In this document: piece after piece, positions 8,959-17,928 of the stretch | Layout: every line of letters starts with the position of its first letter | How positions within the stretch are numbered: position 1 is the first letter of the stretch | Assembly: GCF_019336435.1 (NCBI RefSeq) | Contig: NZ_JAHWXQ010000002.1 | Span: forward strand, 744,001-808,000 | Length of the DNA: 64,000 nucleotides | Direction of reading: 5' to 3' | From: Pontibacter populi | Lineage (GTDB): Bacteria; Bacteroidota; Bacteroidia; Cytophagales; Hymenobacteraceae | Made by a program: the position numbers and the translations under genes | The notes under the pieces: generated by a model | The model's database searches: none | Told to the model about the DNA's origin: nothing | Seen by the model: the letters and a program-made list of their open reading frames with translations, nothing else

Positions 8959-9599
8959 AACAGTTCGAAAGTATACCCCTGATGTGTGAAATGCTCCAGA
9001 AACCGGGGTAAGGCATACCGCATGTTTCGTTCCGCTTTCAGGCTATCGTGGAAAACGATGATACTGCCGCTTTGGGTTTTGGCTATACTTTGTTTCAGGC
9101 ATTCTTCCGGTGAAAGGGTGGCATCGTAATCATTGGTCAGCACATCCCACATAATCAACTCATAGGTTGGCCGTAAGGCGGTTGCCTGTTTCGTAGTTAT
9201 TCTGCCATAAGGCGGCCGGAACAGTGGTTTATTTTCTGTAGTAGGCGAAACTATAGTAGCTAAGATATCCTGGCATTGCTGCACGTTCTGCAGGTACTCA
9301 TCAAAAGAAGTTTGCCAGCCTTTTAAGTGGTTATAAGTATGGTTGGCAAGTTTGTGGCCGGATGCCAGTACTTGTTGCGCAATGTCAGAATGCTTTTCCA
9401 GGTTATCGCCCACACAAAAGAAAGTTGCCCTGGCGTTATAGTTGGCTAATTGCTCCAGCACAAAAGGCGTTACTTCCGGAATTGGTCCATCGTCAAACGT
9501 TAAAAACAGCTTTTTGCCCGCCACCCCCCGATGCCAGGTATAACCAGGCAAAAGCTTTTTCATAAGATAGGGCGTTTTGAAAAGGCGGAGCAAAGCCAA
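8955..9599 (-). CDS. Polysaccharide deacetylase (NodB homology domain)
   Basis: A 214-residue carbohydrate esterase family 4 protein. The NodB motifs are complete: FLTFDDGPIPEV (catalytic and metal Asp), the zinc pair in HKLANHTYNH, RPPYGR, and a C-terminal VFHDS. Such enzymes remove acetyl groups from N-acetylhexosamine polymers, including peptidoglycan. No clear signal peptide is present, so it may act on a cytoplasmic-side intermediate made by the overlapping downstream glycosyltransferase, or be anchored in another way. Confidence 0.9.
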   Translation of the reverse strand: MALLRLFKTPYLMKKLLPGYTWHRGVAGKKLFLTFDDGPIPEVTPFVLEQLANYNARATFFCVGDNLEKHSDIAQQVLASGHKLANHTYNHLKGWQTSFDEYLQNVQQCQDILATIVSPTTENKPLFRPPYGRITTKQATALRPTYELIMWDVLTNDYDATLSPEECLKQSIAKTQSGSIIVFHDSLKAERNMRYALPRFLEHFTHQGYTFELL

Positions 9600-9695
9600 A
9601 TTGTTGGATTGTTAAACTGCTTAATTGTTGAATCTGCTAAAGTAGCTCTTGATGACCACAAAACAATTTAACCATGCAGCCATTTAACCATTATC

Positions 9696-10919
9696 TTATT
9701 TAAACCTGCACGAAAGTAGCGTAATATCGTCGTTCAGGGTGGCGTCTTCGTTGTACAGGTTTATTTCGCGGAGCAGTTGCAGGTGTAGCATTTTGGAGCT
9801 CAGGAAACGGTGCGACTGCAGGAAGTTTATAGTTCGTTCGATACCAAATTCGGAGTCATCCTCATCAAAAACTTCTGTCAATCCATCGGTATAGCAAAGG
9901 AGCGTCGAGTTTTCCGGTACATCAATGCTCGTTACCGACATAAATGGTAGCACATCAAATGCACCCAGCATGGTACAGCCTTCGTTCAGGAGCTGGTGTG
10001 TGTTGTTCTCAAACAAAAGTATTGGCGAATTATGGCCGGCATTTACATAACAAAGCTCACGGGTTTTACGGTTATAAAGGCCCATAAACGAAGTGATGAA
10101 CTTCTCAGCGATTGCATTTCTATAGATCAGGTTATTTAGCTCGGAAACTACAGTGTTCAGGTCAGATGTCTGGCGGAGTATAGTTCGCAAACCAGCCTGG
10201 AAATTGGACATCAGCAAAGAAGCCGGAACACCCTTACCGGATACGTCGGCTATGCAGAACAGGAACCGGTCCTGGTCAATCTCAATGTAGTCGTAATAGT
10301 CACCCCCAATAGACGAGTGCGGAATGTAGCTGGCATGAATAACCACATCCTTATCGTTTGGAAGGGCTTTCGGGAAGAGCATAGCCTGCACTTCACGGGC
10401 AATTTCTATCTCTCTTCTTATAGACTCCTGGGCAAGTCGCTGGCGGGCCATTTTGTGGTTCTCGATAGCAACCAGCATAATATTACTTACCGTCTGCACA
10501 AAGTTCAGGGCTTCTACATTGGTATAAAAAGGCTGCATTTTACCGATCATCACAAAAGCCAGTACTTTGCCATTATGCAGAACCGGAATCACGATCTCAA
10601 AGGCGCGCCACTTTTTATCTACCTGTAACTTAGAGGTATAGGTGATTTCTTTCAGCGATGTGATGGCTTCCGGAAGGTCCTGCTTTTTAAAATCCTGCTG
10701 CGTACCGAAATCGGCTTTACATTCCCACTGCTCGTCGTGCACATATAACACCAGCCTGCTGATCTGTAACTGAGCCAGCAGCGTAAAACGGTAAATCTTA
10801 TACAAGGCAGCCTCGGGCAGGTTCTCATTAATAGCCTGCGTAATTTCGAGCAATGCCGAAAGTTCCAGTTTTTTCAGGTTCAGTTCCTGCAATATATTTG
10901 GTGTGCTACTCTCAGCCAT
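9696..10919 (-). CDS. SpoIIE-type serine/threonine phosphatase with sensory N-domain
   Basis: A 407-residue cytoplasmic regulator. Residues about 10-160 look like a GAF-type sensory domain, followed by a short coiled linker (about 160-190) and a PP2C-like SpoIIE/RsbU domain. Catalytic motifs are GGDYYDYIEID, FCIADVSGKGVPASLLM, CYVNAGHNSPILL and CYTDGLTEVFDEDD, with metal-binding Asp residues kept. Related phosphatases control anti-sigma antagonists or other phosphoproteins. It overlaps the upstream ABC permease by 8 bases as the last gene of a five-gene cluster; a link to envelope sensing is inference only. Confidence 0.9.
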   Translation of the reverse strand: MAESSTPNILQELNLKKLELSALLEITQAINENLPEAALYKIYRFTLLAQLQISRLVLYVHDEQWECKADFGTQQDFKKQDLPEAITSLKEITYTSKLQVDKKWRAFEIVIPVLHNGKVLAFVMIGKMQPFYTNVEALNFVQTVSNIMLVAIENHKMARQRLAQESIRREIEIAREVQAMLFPKALPNDKDVVIHASYIPHSSIGGDYYDYIEIDQDRFLFCIADVSGKGVPASLLMSNFQAGLRTILRQTSDLNTVVSELNNLIYRNAIAEKFITSFMGLYNRKTRELCYVNAGHNSPILLFENNTHQLLNEGCTMLGAFDVLPFMSVTSIDVPENSTLLCYTDGLTEVFDEDDSEFGIERTINFLQSHRFLSSKMLHLQLLREINLYNEDATLNDDITLLSCRFK

Positions 10920-12090
10920 TTGTCAACGGTATCTTTGGATCATATGCATCGCGGAGGCCATTGCCCAACAGGTTAAATGCCAACACCAGCACGCTAATGC
11001 ATAAACTTGGTAATAGTACTAAATACAACCCAGCCTTCGCCCCTATCAGCTGAAAGCCTTCATTCACCATCATGCCCCAGCTTGGTGCGGGAGGCTGCAC
11101 GCCAAGGCCCAAAAAACTAAGGCCCGCCTCAATAAGTATCGCCGACGCAAAGTTGGCAGTGGCAATAACGATTAAGGGTCCCATCATGTTCGGGAGCAAA
11201 TGTCTTAAAATAATAACTCTCTCCGGAACCCCCAGAACCTGAGCAGCTTCAATGTAGGTCTTTTCTTTTAACCCGAGAATCTGACCACGTACTACACGTG
11301 CAACTTCGACCCACATAGTTAAACCAACCGCTACAAAAGCTACCCAAACTCCTTTGCTGTCCAGCGCGAGGCTTATGGCAATCACCAGCATAATACTCGG
11401 CACCGACCATACCACCGTCATCAGGAACGTCATGAGTTTATCAACCCCTCCACCAAAATAACCGCCAGCCGCTCCAACCGCAATACCTACTACTAACGAT
11501 ATCAGAACGGCTACAAACCCGATACCCAGCGAAATGCGCGTACCCAGAATTAAACGGCTCAGCACATCGCGCCCGGCTTTATCAGTACCCAGCCAGAATG
11601 TTTTGTTCCGGATATGTTCGTTCTGTATTGATTGCTGTAACTCCGAAACCGAACTATTGTTTTCAGAATCTCCTACTATTTCTTTCAGAGCGAACGTGCG
11701 TGGCTGATCGGCCATAGCATTATTGCTGCGTAGCGGCTGCACCTGCAGGCTGTCGCCTTTAAAACTATAGCTTTCGATGGGAATTTCGCTGTAATCTTCC
11801 GGTGCCCCGAAAAGCATAAATGCTAGCGGGTTAACATCTTCGGCAGGATTTACTTTTGTGATCCGTAGCACCTGTGTAGAGAAACCTGGATTCTTTTTCT
11901 GGATCTGTACCAGGCCGTTGTTGGCATTGGGCGTGCTGTCGGGCATAATGGCATAACCCAGGATGGCTACAACTATGGCCAGCAAAATAATGCCCAACCC
12001 AACCATGGCAGGTTTGTTCTGCAACAGGCGCTGCCTGATATAATAGGAAGGCGGCCGGTTAGCAGCTTTTTCTTTTTGTAGTACAGCCAT
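10912..12090 (-). CDS. ABC transporter permease, DppC type, with large periplasmic insert
   Basis: A 392-residue permease. After one helix (about 29-50) comes an insertion of about 100 residues facing the periplasm, then the DppC signature WLGTDKAGRDVLSRLILG (about 167-184), about five helices, and the EAA loop YIEAAQVLGVPERVIILRHL. Ordinary DppC proteins are about 300 residues, so the excess is the loop. No binding protein, DppB partner or ATPase is adjacent, so its partners must be encoded elsewhere. It may pair with the importer genes at 533-4421, but nothing in the sequence proves this. Confidence 0.88.
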   Translation of the reverse strand: MAVLQKEKAANRPPSYYIRQRLLQNKPAMVGLGIILLAIVVAILGYAIMPDSTPNANNGLVQIQKKNPGFSTQVLRITKVNPAEDVNPLAFMLFGAPEDYSEIPIESYSFKGDSLQVQPLRSNNAMADQPRTFALKEIVGDSENNSSVSELQQSIQNEHIRNKTFWLGTDKAGRDVLSRLILGTRISLGIGFVAVLISLVVGIAVGAAGGYFGGGVDKLMTFLMTVVWSVPSIMLVIAISLALDSKGVWVAFVAVGLTMWVEVARVVRGQILGLKEKTYIEAAQVLGVPERVIILRHLLPNMMGPLIVIATANFASAILIEAGLSFLGLGVQPPAPSWGMMVNEGFQLIGAKAGLYLVLLPSLCISVLVLAFNLLGNGLRDAYDPKIPLTNG

Positions 12091-12348
12091 TTAAATTGAG
12101 TTATGCACTACCAGGCCAGCCTTTGTAGCCAAGAAAAAGTAATCCTGGCAATGCTTACCAAACGTGTCAGGATCATAGGCATGTTCCGTATCCTGATCGG
12201 GGTACATAATACGGATATAGCCTTTGCCGAGCAGTGACTGCAGCCCTTCGCAAAGCTCGTCATCCGAAAGCGAAAGCGTGCTGCGCAGGTCCGGGTAGGA
12301 GGCTACAAAGTAAAGTTCGTCAAGTATATCGAATTCGTTTTCTGTCAT
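12091..12348 (-). CDS. Small conserved-looking hypothetical protein (85 aa)
   Basis: I chose the ATG at 12348, which overlaps the stop of the upstream glycosyltransferase (ATGA); the longer open frame would run back into that gene. The 85-residue product is acidic. Its predicted helix-helix-strand order (DILDELYFVASYPDLRSTL, LSDDELCEGLQSLLGKGYI, then IRIMYPD) resembles a small winged-helix domain. I do not recognise a named family. It directly abuts the ABC permease start with no gap, so it is translationally linked to both neighbours. Confidence 0.7.
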   Translation of the reverse strand: MTENEFDILDELYFVASYPDLRSTLSLSDDELCEGLQSLLGKGYIRIMYPDQDTEHAYDPDTFGKHCQDYFFLATKAGLVVHNSI

Positions 12349-13490
12349 CGGTTCTGTATTGTTCTTCCTTTCCAGCGGTAGCGCCCGGTTAAGCCTAAAA
12401 TTGCCGTTACCAGCACATAAGGGATGTACACCAGTTGCAGCGGAAACATGTACCAAATGTATTGTTTCCGGCCTAAAAACCTCAGTATACGAGATAAAAA
12501 TAAGAAATCTGCAGCGAACTTGACAACTAAACCGGTAATAAATACTGATACAGGAAAAATTCCGACGATCGCCATTAATAATGCCACAAAAAGTACCAGA
12601 TTAACTATAAAAACGATGAGCGCAAGAAGCTTTACATCCGCATCCTGGTACGCCCGCCACTTACTTGCCCACCTGATGCGCTGGCTCAGAAAACTGTCTA
12701 TAGTTTTACGTGCCTCCGTGTAAACGATGGCACCTTTATGTTTCAGGAAAAAAGCTTTGCCGGGGTATTTATGGCTGATCTTGTGGAGTAGAAATTCATC
12801 ATCGCCGCTGGCTATAGTTTCATTACCTTCAAAGCCGTTCACTTCTTCGAAAACCTGTTTGGTATAGGCCAGGTTAGCGCCATTGCACATATTTGGTTTC
12901 CCCAAGCCAATGGAGGCTCCGCCAATTCCAATCAAACTTGCGAATTCCACCAGCTGCATGCGCTCCAGTAAACTTTGGGTATTCTGAAAGCTGACGGGCC
13001 CGCTGATAAATTTAGGTTGGTAGGTTTGATAACTGTAACTATAAAGCTGAAGCCATTCCGGCTGAACGCGGCAATCGCCATCGGTAAACACCAGCAACTC
13101 CCCTTCTGCTAGCTCTATTCCTGTTTTAATCGCAGCCTTTTTACCACTATAGTTAACATAAGTATTCAACTCAATAATTTTTATCTGTAGAGCCGATGCC
13201 CGAGCGTATTGCTCAACTATAGTTTTGGTTTCGTCTTCGGAATGATCATCTATAACTATAATCTCAAAAAGCGCTTTTGGATATTGCTGTTTTTCCAGAT
13301 CCTGAAGTAGGTTTAGAATATTTGCTGCCTCGTTACGGACCGGAATAATAATAGAGAGCTTTATAGTTGGAGTCCAGCCTATAGGTATAGTTGGCTCCGA
13401 AATTTTTGCCCAGGCTGCCCACCTGCGAATGATAGCCCAACTATAGCTTGCCAATGAAACTATAAGCAGCAAAGTGACAGCCCAGGTCAT
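12345..13490 (-). CDS. Membrane-bound family 2 glycosyltransferase
   Basis: A 381-residue glycosyltransferase with the start taken at the ATG at 13490, overlapping the upstream stop by 4 bases; the longer frame would lie inside the neighbour. A helix at the N-terminus is followed by the catalytic domain with LSIIIPVRNEAANI, VIDDHSEDET, FTDGDCRVQPEWL and QRIRWASKWRAY, then three to four helices. The layout parallels the enzyme at 7867-8958. With the flippase-like protein just upstream it probably builds or moves a lipid-linked sugar. The substrate is unknown. Confidence 0.9.
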   Translation of the reverse strand: MTWAVTLLLIVSLASYSWAIIRRWAAWAKISEPTIPIGWTPTIKLSIIIPVRNEAANILNLLQDLEKQQYPKALFEIIVIDDHSEDETKTIVEQYARASALQIKIIELNTYVNYSGKKAAIKTGIELAEGELLVFTDGDCRVQPEWLQLYSYSYQTYQPKFISGPVSFQNTQSLLERMQLVEFASLIGIGGASIGLGKPNMCNGANLAYTKQVFEEVNGFEGNETIASGDDEFLLHKISHKYPGKAFFLKHKGAIVYTEARKTIDSFLSQRIRWASKWRAYQDADVKLLALIVFIVNLVLFVALLMAIVGIFPVSVFITGLVVKFAADFLFLSRILRFLGRKQYIWYMFPLQLVYIPYVLVTAILGLTGRYRWKGRTIQNR

Positions 13491-14476
13491 GCCGCTACTC
13501 CTTTCCTGAAAAAGCGCAGCCGCAACACAAAGTACAACCCCACCACACTTGGCACCGCAATATTCAGCAGCCACAAACTCAGGCTCGCACTCAGTACCTG
13601 CAGCCGGTCCTGGCCCAGGAGGCCAAACAGGTACATAGCCGAAAGCTCCCGTGCCCCCAGGTCAGAAAGTAAACTAACCGACGGAACTATAGATTTGATA
13701 AAGAATGTACCGGCAACGCCACACACATATTGTAATGCACTCAGCTTTACATCATACAGGATCAGGAGCAATATAAACTGCAGCAGAAACACGGCATAGC
13801 GGCAAAGAGAAAGTATAAGCAGCCTGGAGACTTCAGCAGAACTATAACGCGCCATGATGGACACGTAGCTTACAAATTTTCGTATTGGTTTGATAGCCGA
13901 AACAACTGCTACCATGGCCTGCGCATTATACAAAAGCAACAGCGAAGCAGCAGAAACGGCTACCAGCAAAAAGATCAGACTTAAGGACACTCCCGGATAA
14001 TCTGCCCAGAAGAAAGAAACTATAAAGTAAAATAACCCCACTGACCCAACTATAACCGTTGCCACCAGCTGGCAAAACCGTCCGATAAAAATGGCTCCTA
14101 TAGCTTCCAGGCGCTGTTTACTTTTCAGTTCTAGCACACGACCGGCATAATCTCCCAGTCGGTTTGGGGTGATAAAGCCCAGGGTTAACCCAACCATTAC
14201 AGCCCGGTAGGCACGCCAGTAAGAGATAGGCTCCAGTTTCTGGCCAAGCAATTGCCACTTCCGGGCTTCGAAGCCCCAGTTTAAAGGAATAAGCAACACG
14301 GTAACTATAAAAAGCCAGTTGTATGGGCTTGCTACAGCATTCTGTAAAATATTTCGCCAGCTTAAAAAGGTATCAGGTGCGGTAAATATGGTACTGTACA
14401 GCAGATAGAGCGTAACGATGACCACCAGCAGTTTTGTGGCGAGTAAAAGGAACCTTCTGTTTGAGGCAATGTTCAA
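13487..14476 (-). CDS. Flippase-like integral membrane protein (UPF0104/LPG synthase TM family)
   Basis: A 329-residue protein with about seven to eight hydrophobic helices and the family pattern of the lysylphosphatidylglycerol synthase membrane domain (AglD/UPF0104). Signs are [12 protein letters not shown], the conserved [19 protein letters not shown] (about residues 112-130) and [20 protein letters not shown]. The soluble aminoacyl-transferase domain of MprF is absent, so lysyl transfer is not indicated. Members often sit beside glycosyltransferases, as here. It heads the cluster running down to 9696, and its 5' end is only 25 bases from the divergent ruvC start. Confidence 0.85.
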   Translation of the reverse strand: MNIASNRRFLLLATKLLVVIVTLYLLYSTIFTAPDTFLSWRNILQNAVASPYNWLFIVTVLLIPLNWGFEARKWQLLGQKLEPISYWRAYRAVMVGLTLGFITPNRLGDYAGRVLELKSKQRLEAIGAIFIGRFCQLVATVIVGSVGLFYFIVSFFWADYPGVSLSLIFLLVAVSAASLLLLYNAQAMVAVVSAIKPIRKFVSYVSIMARYSSAEVSRLLILSLCRYAVFLLQFILLLILYDVKLSALQYVCGVAGTFFIKSIVPSVSLLSDLGARELSAMYLFGLLGQDRLQVLSASLSLWLLNIAVPSVVGLYFVLRLRFFRKGVAA

Positions 14477-14494
14477 GATATTGTCTTATTTTTG
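14461..14494 (+). promoter_or_regulatory. Promoter of ruvC (Bacteroidota type)
   Basis: TTG at 14461-14463, a 23-base spacer and TATTTTTG at 14487-14494 match the TTG/TAnnTTTG arrangement known for the primary sigma factor of Bacteroidota. The predicted start of transcription is about 14500, next to the ruvC ATG at 14502, so the message may be nearly leaderless. Confidence 0.55.
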
Positions 14495-14501
14495 CAGACT
14501 T

Positions 14502-15074
14502 ATGGTTTACTCTTCTGCCCTTCCGCCTAACAAACTTATTCTCGGCATCGACCCCGGCACCCAGGTTATGGGCTACGGCCTGATTGAAGTTACAGGTTCT
14601 AAAGTAAAGGTAGTGCAGTATGGCGTTATTCACCTCAAAAGTTACAGCAACCACGCCATCAAGTTAAAGAAAATTTTCGACCGCATGATACAGCTCATCG
14701 ACGAATACCTCCCCGACGAGCTGGCCATCGAGTCTCCTTTCTTTGGTGTAAACGTGCAGAGTATGCTGAAACTAGGTCGTGCCCAGGGCGTTGCTATCGC
14801 CGCTGCCCTCTCCCGCGATATTCCCTATGTAGAGTACGCCCCTAAAAAAGTAAAGCAATCGGTTACCGGAAATGGTAACGCCTCTAAAGAGCAGGTTGCC
14901 AGCATGCTGGTCCAGATCCTCAAAATTCAGCCGGACCCGAAGATGTTCGATGCTACGGATGCTTTGTCAGTAGCGCTGTGCCATCATTACCAGAAGGGGA
15001 ATAATGCCAAATCAGGCGCTAAATCTTGGAAAGGGTTTTTAACGGATAACCCGGACAGGGTTGCTTCGAAGTAA
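14502..15074 (+). CDS. ruvC: Holliday junction resolvase RuvC
   Basis: A 190-residue crossover junction endonuclease that cuts Holliday junctions with RuvAB. The four acidic catalytic residues sit in [24 protein letters not shown] and [14 protein letters not shown] chose the ATG at 14502 because the protein then begins just before the first beta strand and has the family's usual length; the longer frame would run into the divergent gene. No ruvA or ruvB is adjacent. No clear terminator is visible before the repeat-rich gap that follows. Confidence 0.95.
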   Translation: MVYSSALPPNKLILGIDPGTQVMGYGLIEVTGSKVKVVQYGVIHLKSYSNHAIKLKKIFDRMIQLIDEYLPDELAIESPFFGVNVQSMLKLGRAQGVAIAAALSRDIPYVEYAPKKVKQSVTGNGNASKEQVASMLVQILKIQPDPKMFDATDALSVALCHHYQKGNNAKSGAKSWKGFLTDNPDRVASK

Positions 15075-15170
15075 ATTCGTTTTCAAACTTCAGATTAGTA
15101 GTAAGTTCATGTTTCACTAGCAGCGTGCGCATTTCTTGCTAGTGTCTGTGCTATAGTTCTATTGTTCCTC

Positions 15171-15524
15171 TTTTGTCTTTTCGAACGAAGTGAGAAATCT
15201 ATCTCAGCTTATATTTGGCTACTCTTCTATTCGAACCAAGCCTTTTCTTTTATAGCCTTCTTTCAATCCTGGGAGCTTTACTTGCCTTTCGTTTCAATCC
15301 AGCTTTGGTGCCCTCACGGCCGGGAGGCCCCGTCTTCGGGCATCGCGCGGTGTACATTTCTTTTGTTCGTACCTCACAATGCCCTACAGGCACCAGAAAT
15401 CTACAAGGCGCTCAACCCAAAGACTGGAATCAGTTCGATAGCTATAGTATGTCTATAGTATGAACCTGCTCGCTTCGAGCTTTATCGTGGTGATAGTTTC
15501 GAAGGGACAGGTAAACCTGCCCTG
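15171..15524. repeat. Long intergenic repeat, copy A
   Basis: About 350 bases with clear similarity, in the same orientation, to 19081-19430 and 36963-37312. Shared landmarks in order: a TCGAAC..GAGAAATCTATCTCAGC segment, ATTCGAACCAAGCCTTTTCT, TTTGGTGCCCTCACGGCCGG, CGTCTTCGGGCATCGCGC, AAGGCGCTCAACCC and TTCGAAGGGACAGGT. Several short frames are open here but none keeps the same frame across the three copies, so I read it as non-coding. Confidence 0.85.
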
Positions 15525-15589
15525 TTCGTGGTGTATAACTAATGTAGTTCTAGATTTCTCCTTCGTCGAAATGACAGATTGTAACAGGA

Positions 15590-16060
15590 GTAGCAAAAAG
15601 TCCCCCTTTGAAGGGGGCAGGAGGATGAAAAACGGGAACGATGAAACAATAGTTTAGGAATTAGTAAGGACAGCAACTGTCCCTCTAAGGGGACTATAGG
15701 GGTGTAAAACAGAAACTATAGAACTATAATTTAAGCTATAGTAATAGCATAAATTCCCCTCTCGGGAGGGGCAGGGGTGGGTAAAACAGAAGCTAAGAAA
15801 TAATAGCCTAAACTATCGCAAAGGTCTTATCTCCCTTCTACCAGGATCCTTTCAGGATGACAGGTGGAGAAGTAGCTATTAAAGCTCCCCGCCTTAGACT
15901 ACCGAGAAGCGATTTCGAAGGTAGAGAGCGTAGCTCTGAGGGGCAGGGGTGGTTGGACCACTGAACCTATAGAACATCAACCTAAACAATTGCAACAGCA
16001 GAAACTCCATTCTCAAAAACTATAGCAGTTAACTTCCGCCTAAAAAGCTTAGTACCACAA
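15590..16060. repeat. Second repeat block after copy A
   Basis: A mosaic of short hairpin-forming repeats also seen in the gaps near 19.5 and 37.4 kb: GTCCCTCTAAGGGGACTATA (about 15678), CCCCTCTCGGGAGGGGCAGG (about 15757) and AGCTCCCCGCCTTAGAC (about 15883). Several AACTATAG-type motifs lie between them. No gene is supported. The rest of the gap, 16061-16205, shows nothing recognisable. Confidence 0.7.
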
Positions 16061-16205
16061 ATCCTAAAACTCTGCCCAATAAACATCGAACCTGGCAAAA
16101 CAAACGTTACATAAGTCCTGTTGTATCGCACCAACTATAAACTTTACTTTATCCGAAATATACTATATAAACTGCGTTACGTTAGGCATACAAATGCATT
16201 TGAAT

Positions 16206-16213
16206 TACATTTG
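16206..16213 (+). promoter_or_regulatory. Candidate -7 element for the mla operon
   Basis: TACATTTG matches TAnnTTTG. No good TTG lies at the expected distance upstream. The implied leader before the first mla gene is about 105 bases. Confidence 0.4.
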
Positions 16214-16326
16214 CGTTTTAAAACCCTGAATCTCGGGCGGCCCGTAAGATGAGTTATTAATCTAATAGCCCCTGATTCACATTTTTAAATAAAACTCTAG
16301 CAAAAATCGGCACCACAAAACAGCCA

Positions 16327-17142
16327 ATGGATTATAGTAACAGAGATAAAACTAAAACACGCCGCCGCAAATACTTTATTACCAAAAGGCTGGATCGCCT
16401 GTTTCTGGAACTCTACCAGATCTATGCTTTCGTTTCCCGGTTTTTCCGCGAAGTCTTTTTTCCGCCTTACGAGGGCAGAGAAATCATAAAGCAGTGTTAT
16501 GAGGTTGGTGTCAAGTCACTTCCGCTCATCACCATTACCGCTTTTATTATTGGTATCGTTTTTACTAACCAATCGCGCCCTTCCCTTTCGGAGTTTGGAG
16601 CAACCTCCTGGTTGCCGGCACTTATTTCGGTGGCTATAGTTCGCGCTATGGGTCCATTGGTAACTGCTATTATTGCCTCTGGTAAAGTAGGCTCAAGTAT
16701 AGGGGCAGAACTTGGCTCTATGCGTGTAACAGAGCAGATAGATGCCATGGAGGTTTCGGCCACAAACCCATACAAGTTCCTGGTCGTAAGCCGTGTACTG
16801 GCAACTACATTAATGATTCCGGCCCTTACCATGTATACAACTTTTGTTGCATTGCTGGGCGGTTATGTAAACGTACATCAGAATGAGCTTACAACGCTCA
16901 CCACTTTCTTTACGCAGGTTTTCGACGCTATTACGTTCCTGGATATTATTGCTTCTTCAGTAAAGTCTGTGCTGTTTGGTTTTACCATTGGTATGGTGGG
17001 TTGCTATAAAGGCTACCACTCTTCTAAGGGTACAGAGGGTGTTGGTAAAGCGGCCAATTCATCGGTGGTTACGGCTATGTTCCTTATTTTTATTGAAGAG
17101 CTGCTAACCATGCAGATTATCAATGCAATTCGTGTAATGTAA
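16327..17142 (+). CDS. mlaE: Lipid ABC transporter permease MlaE
   Basis: A 271-residue inner-membrane permease of the MlaE (YrbE) family, part of the MCE system that moves phospholipids between inner and outer membranes. It has about five hydrophobic helices and the family segment RAMGPLVTAIIASGKVGSSI followed by GAELGSMRVTEQIDAMEV. The C-terminus (FIEELLTMQIINAIRVM) is typical. It is the first gene of mlaE-mlaF-mlaD; the next start is 12 bases away. The other Mla parts (MlaA, B, C) are not here. Confidence 0.93.
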   Translation: MDYSNRDKTKTRRRKYFITKRLDRLFLELYQIYAFVSRFFREVFFPPYEGREIIKQCYEVGVKSLPLITITAFIIGIVFTNQSRPSLSEFGATSWLPALISVAIVRAMGPLVTAIIASGKVGSSIGAELGSMRVTEQIDAMEVSATNPYKFLVVSRVLATTLMIPALTMYTTFVALLGGYVNVHQNELTTLTTFFTQVFDAITFLDIIASSVKSVLFGFTIGMVGCYKGYHSSKGTEGVGKAANSSVVTAMFLIFIEELLTMQIINAIRVM

Positions 17143-17154
17143 CCGCCTGAGCTG

Positions 17155-17928
17155 ATGAAAAAACCTAGTTCTAAGATAGATTTCACTCAGAAAGTGATCA
17201 CCATTCAGGGCCTTACAAAAGCCTTTGATGAGTACGAAGTGCTGAAAGGCGTGGATCTTGATCTTTATAAAGGGGAGAACCTGGTGGTGCTGGGCCGTTC
17301 CGGTACCGGTAAGTCCGTTCTGATCAAGATAATTTCCGGTTTATTGCGCCAGGATGGTGGTTATGCAAATGTGCTGGGCCAGGAAGTAGATAAACTCACG
17401 CCGAAACAACTGGATGAGCTGCGTTTGAAGATTGGCTTCTCGTTTCAGAATAGTGCCCTTTACGACAGCATGACAGTAAAGGAAAACCTGGAATTCCCGC
17501 TCATACGGCACTCAAAAGACATGACTGCCCGCGACCGGTCACGTATTATTGATGTTGTGCTGGAAGCAGTTGGGCTGGCACAAACTATAAACCAGATGCC
17601 TTCGGAACTATCGGGTGGGCAGCGCAAGCGTATAGGCATTGCCCGTACATTAATTCTGAGACCAGAAATTATGCTCTATGATGAGCCAACGGCAGGTCTG
17701 GACCCGATCACAAGCCAGGACATTAATAACCTGATTAACGAAGTACAACGACGCTTTAACACGTCATCCATTATAATTACCCACGACCTTACCTGTGCAA
17801 AAGCCGTTGGCAACCGCATAGTAATGCTGCTTGACGGCCAGTTTCAGCGCCAAGGCAGTTTTGAGGAAGTGTTTGATACAGAAGATGAACGCGTAAAAGC
17901 TTTTTATAACTACAACTTTACTGAATAA
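17155..17928 (+). CDS. mlaF: Lipid ABC transporter ATPase MlaF
   Basis: A 257-residue ATP-binding protein powering the MCE lipid transporter. The Walker A motif is GRSGTGKS (about residues 47-54), the Q-loop FSFQNSALYDSMTVKENL is the form usual in MlaF, the signature is LSGGQRKRIGIART, and Walker B is MLYDEPTAGLDP followed by the H-loop in IITHDL. Its stop overlaps the MCE gene start by one base (TAATG), so the two are coupled. Confidence 0.95.
   Translation: MKKPSSKIDFTQKVITIQGLTKAFDEYEVLKGVDLDLYKGENLVVLGRSGTGKSVLIKIISGLLRQDGGYANVLGQEVDKLTPKQLDELRLKIGFSFQNSALYDSMTVKENLEFPLIRHSKDMTARDRSRIIDVVLEAVGLAQTINQMPSELSGGQRKRIGIARTLILRPEIMLYDEPTAGLDPITSQDINNLINEVQRRFNTSSIIITHDLTCAKAVGNRIVMLLDGQFQRQGSFEEVFDTEDERVKAFYNYNFTE

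Noticed and set aside
13491-13574. Longer N-terminus for the glycosyltransferase at 12345-13490
   Set aside because: It would overlap the upstream gene by 88 bases and add a Cys-rich segment unlike the family; the ATGA overlap start is better.
15162-15657. Open frames of 65-98 codons in the gap after ruvC
   Set aside because: They lie in repeat copy A, and the matching stretches in copies B and C are not open in the same frame.
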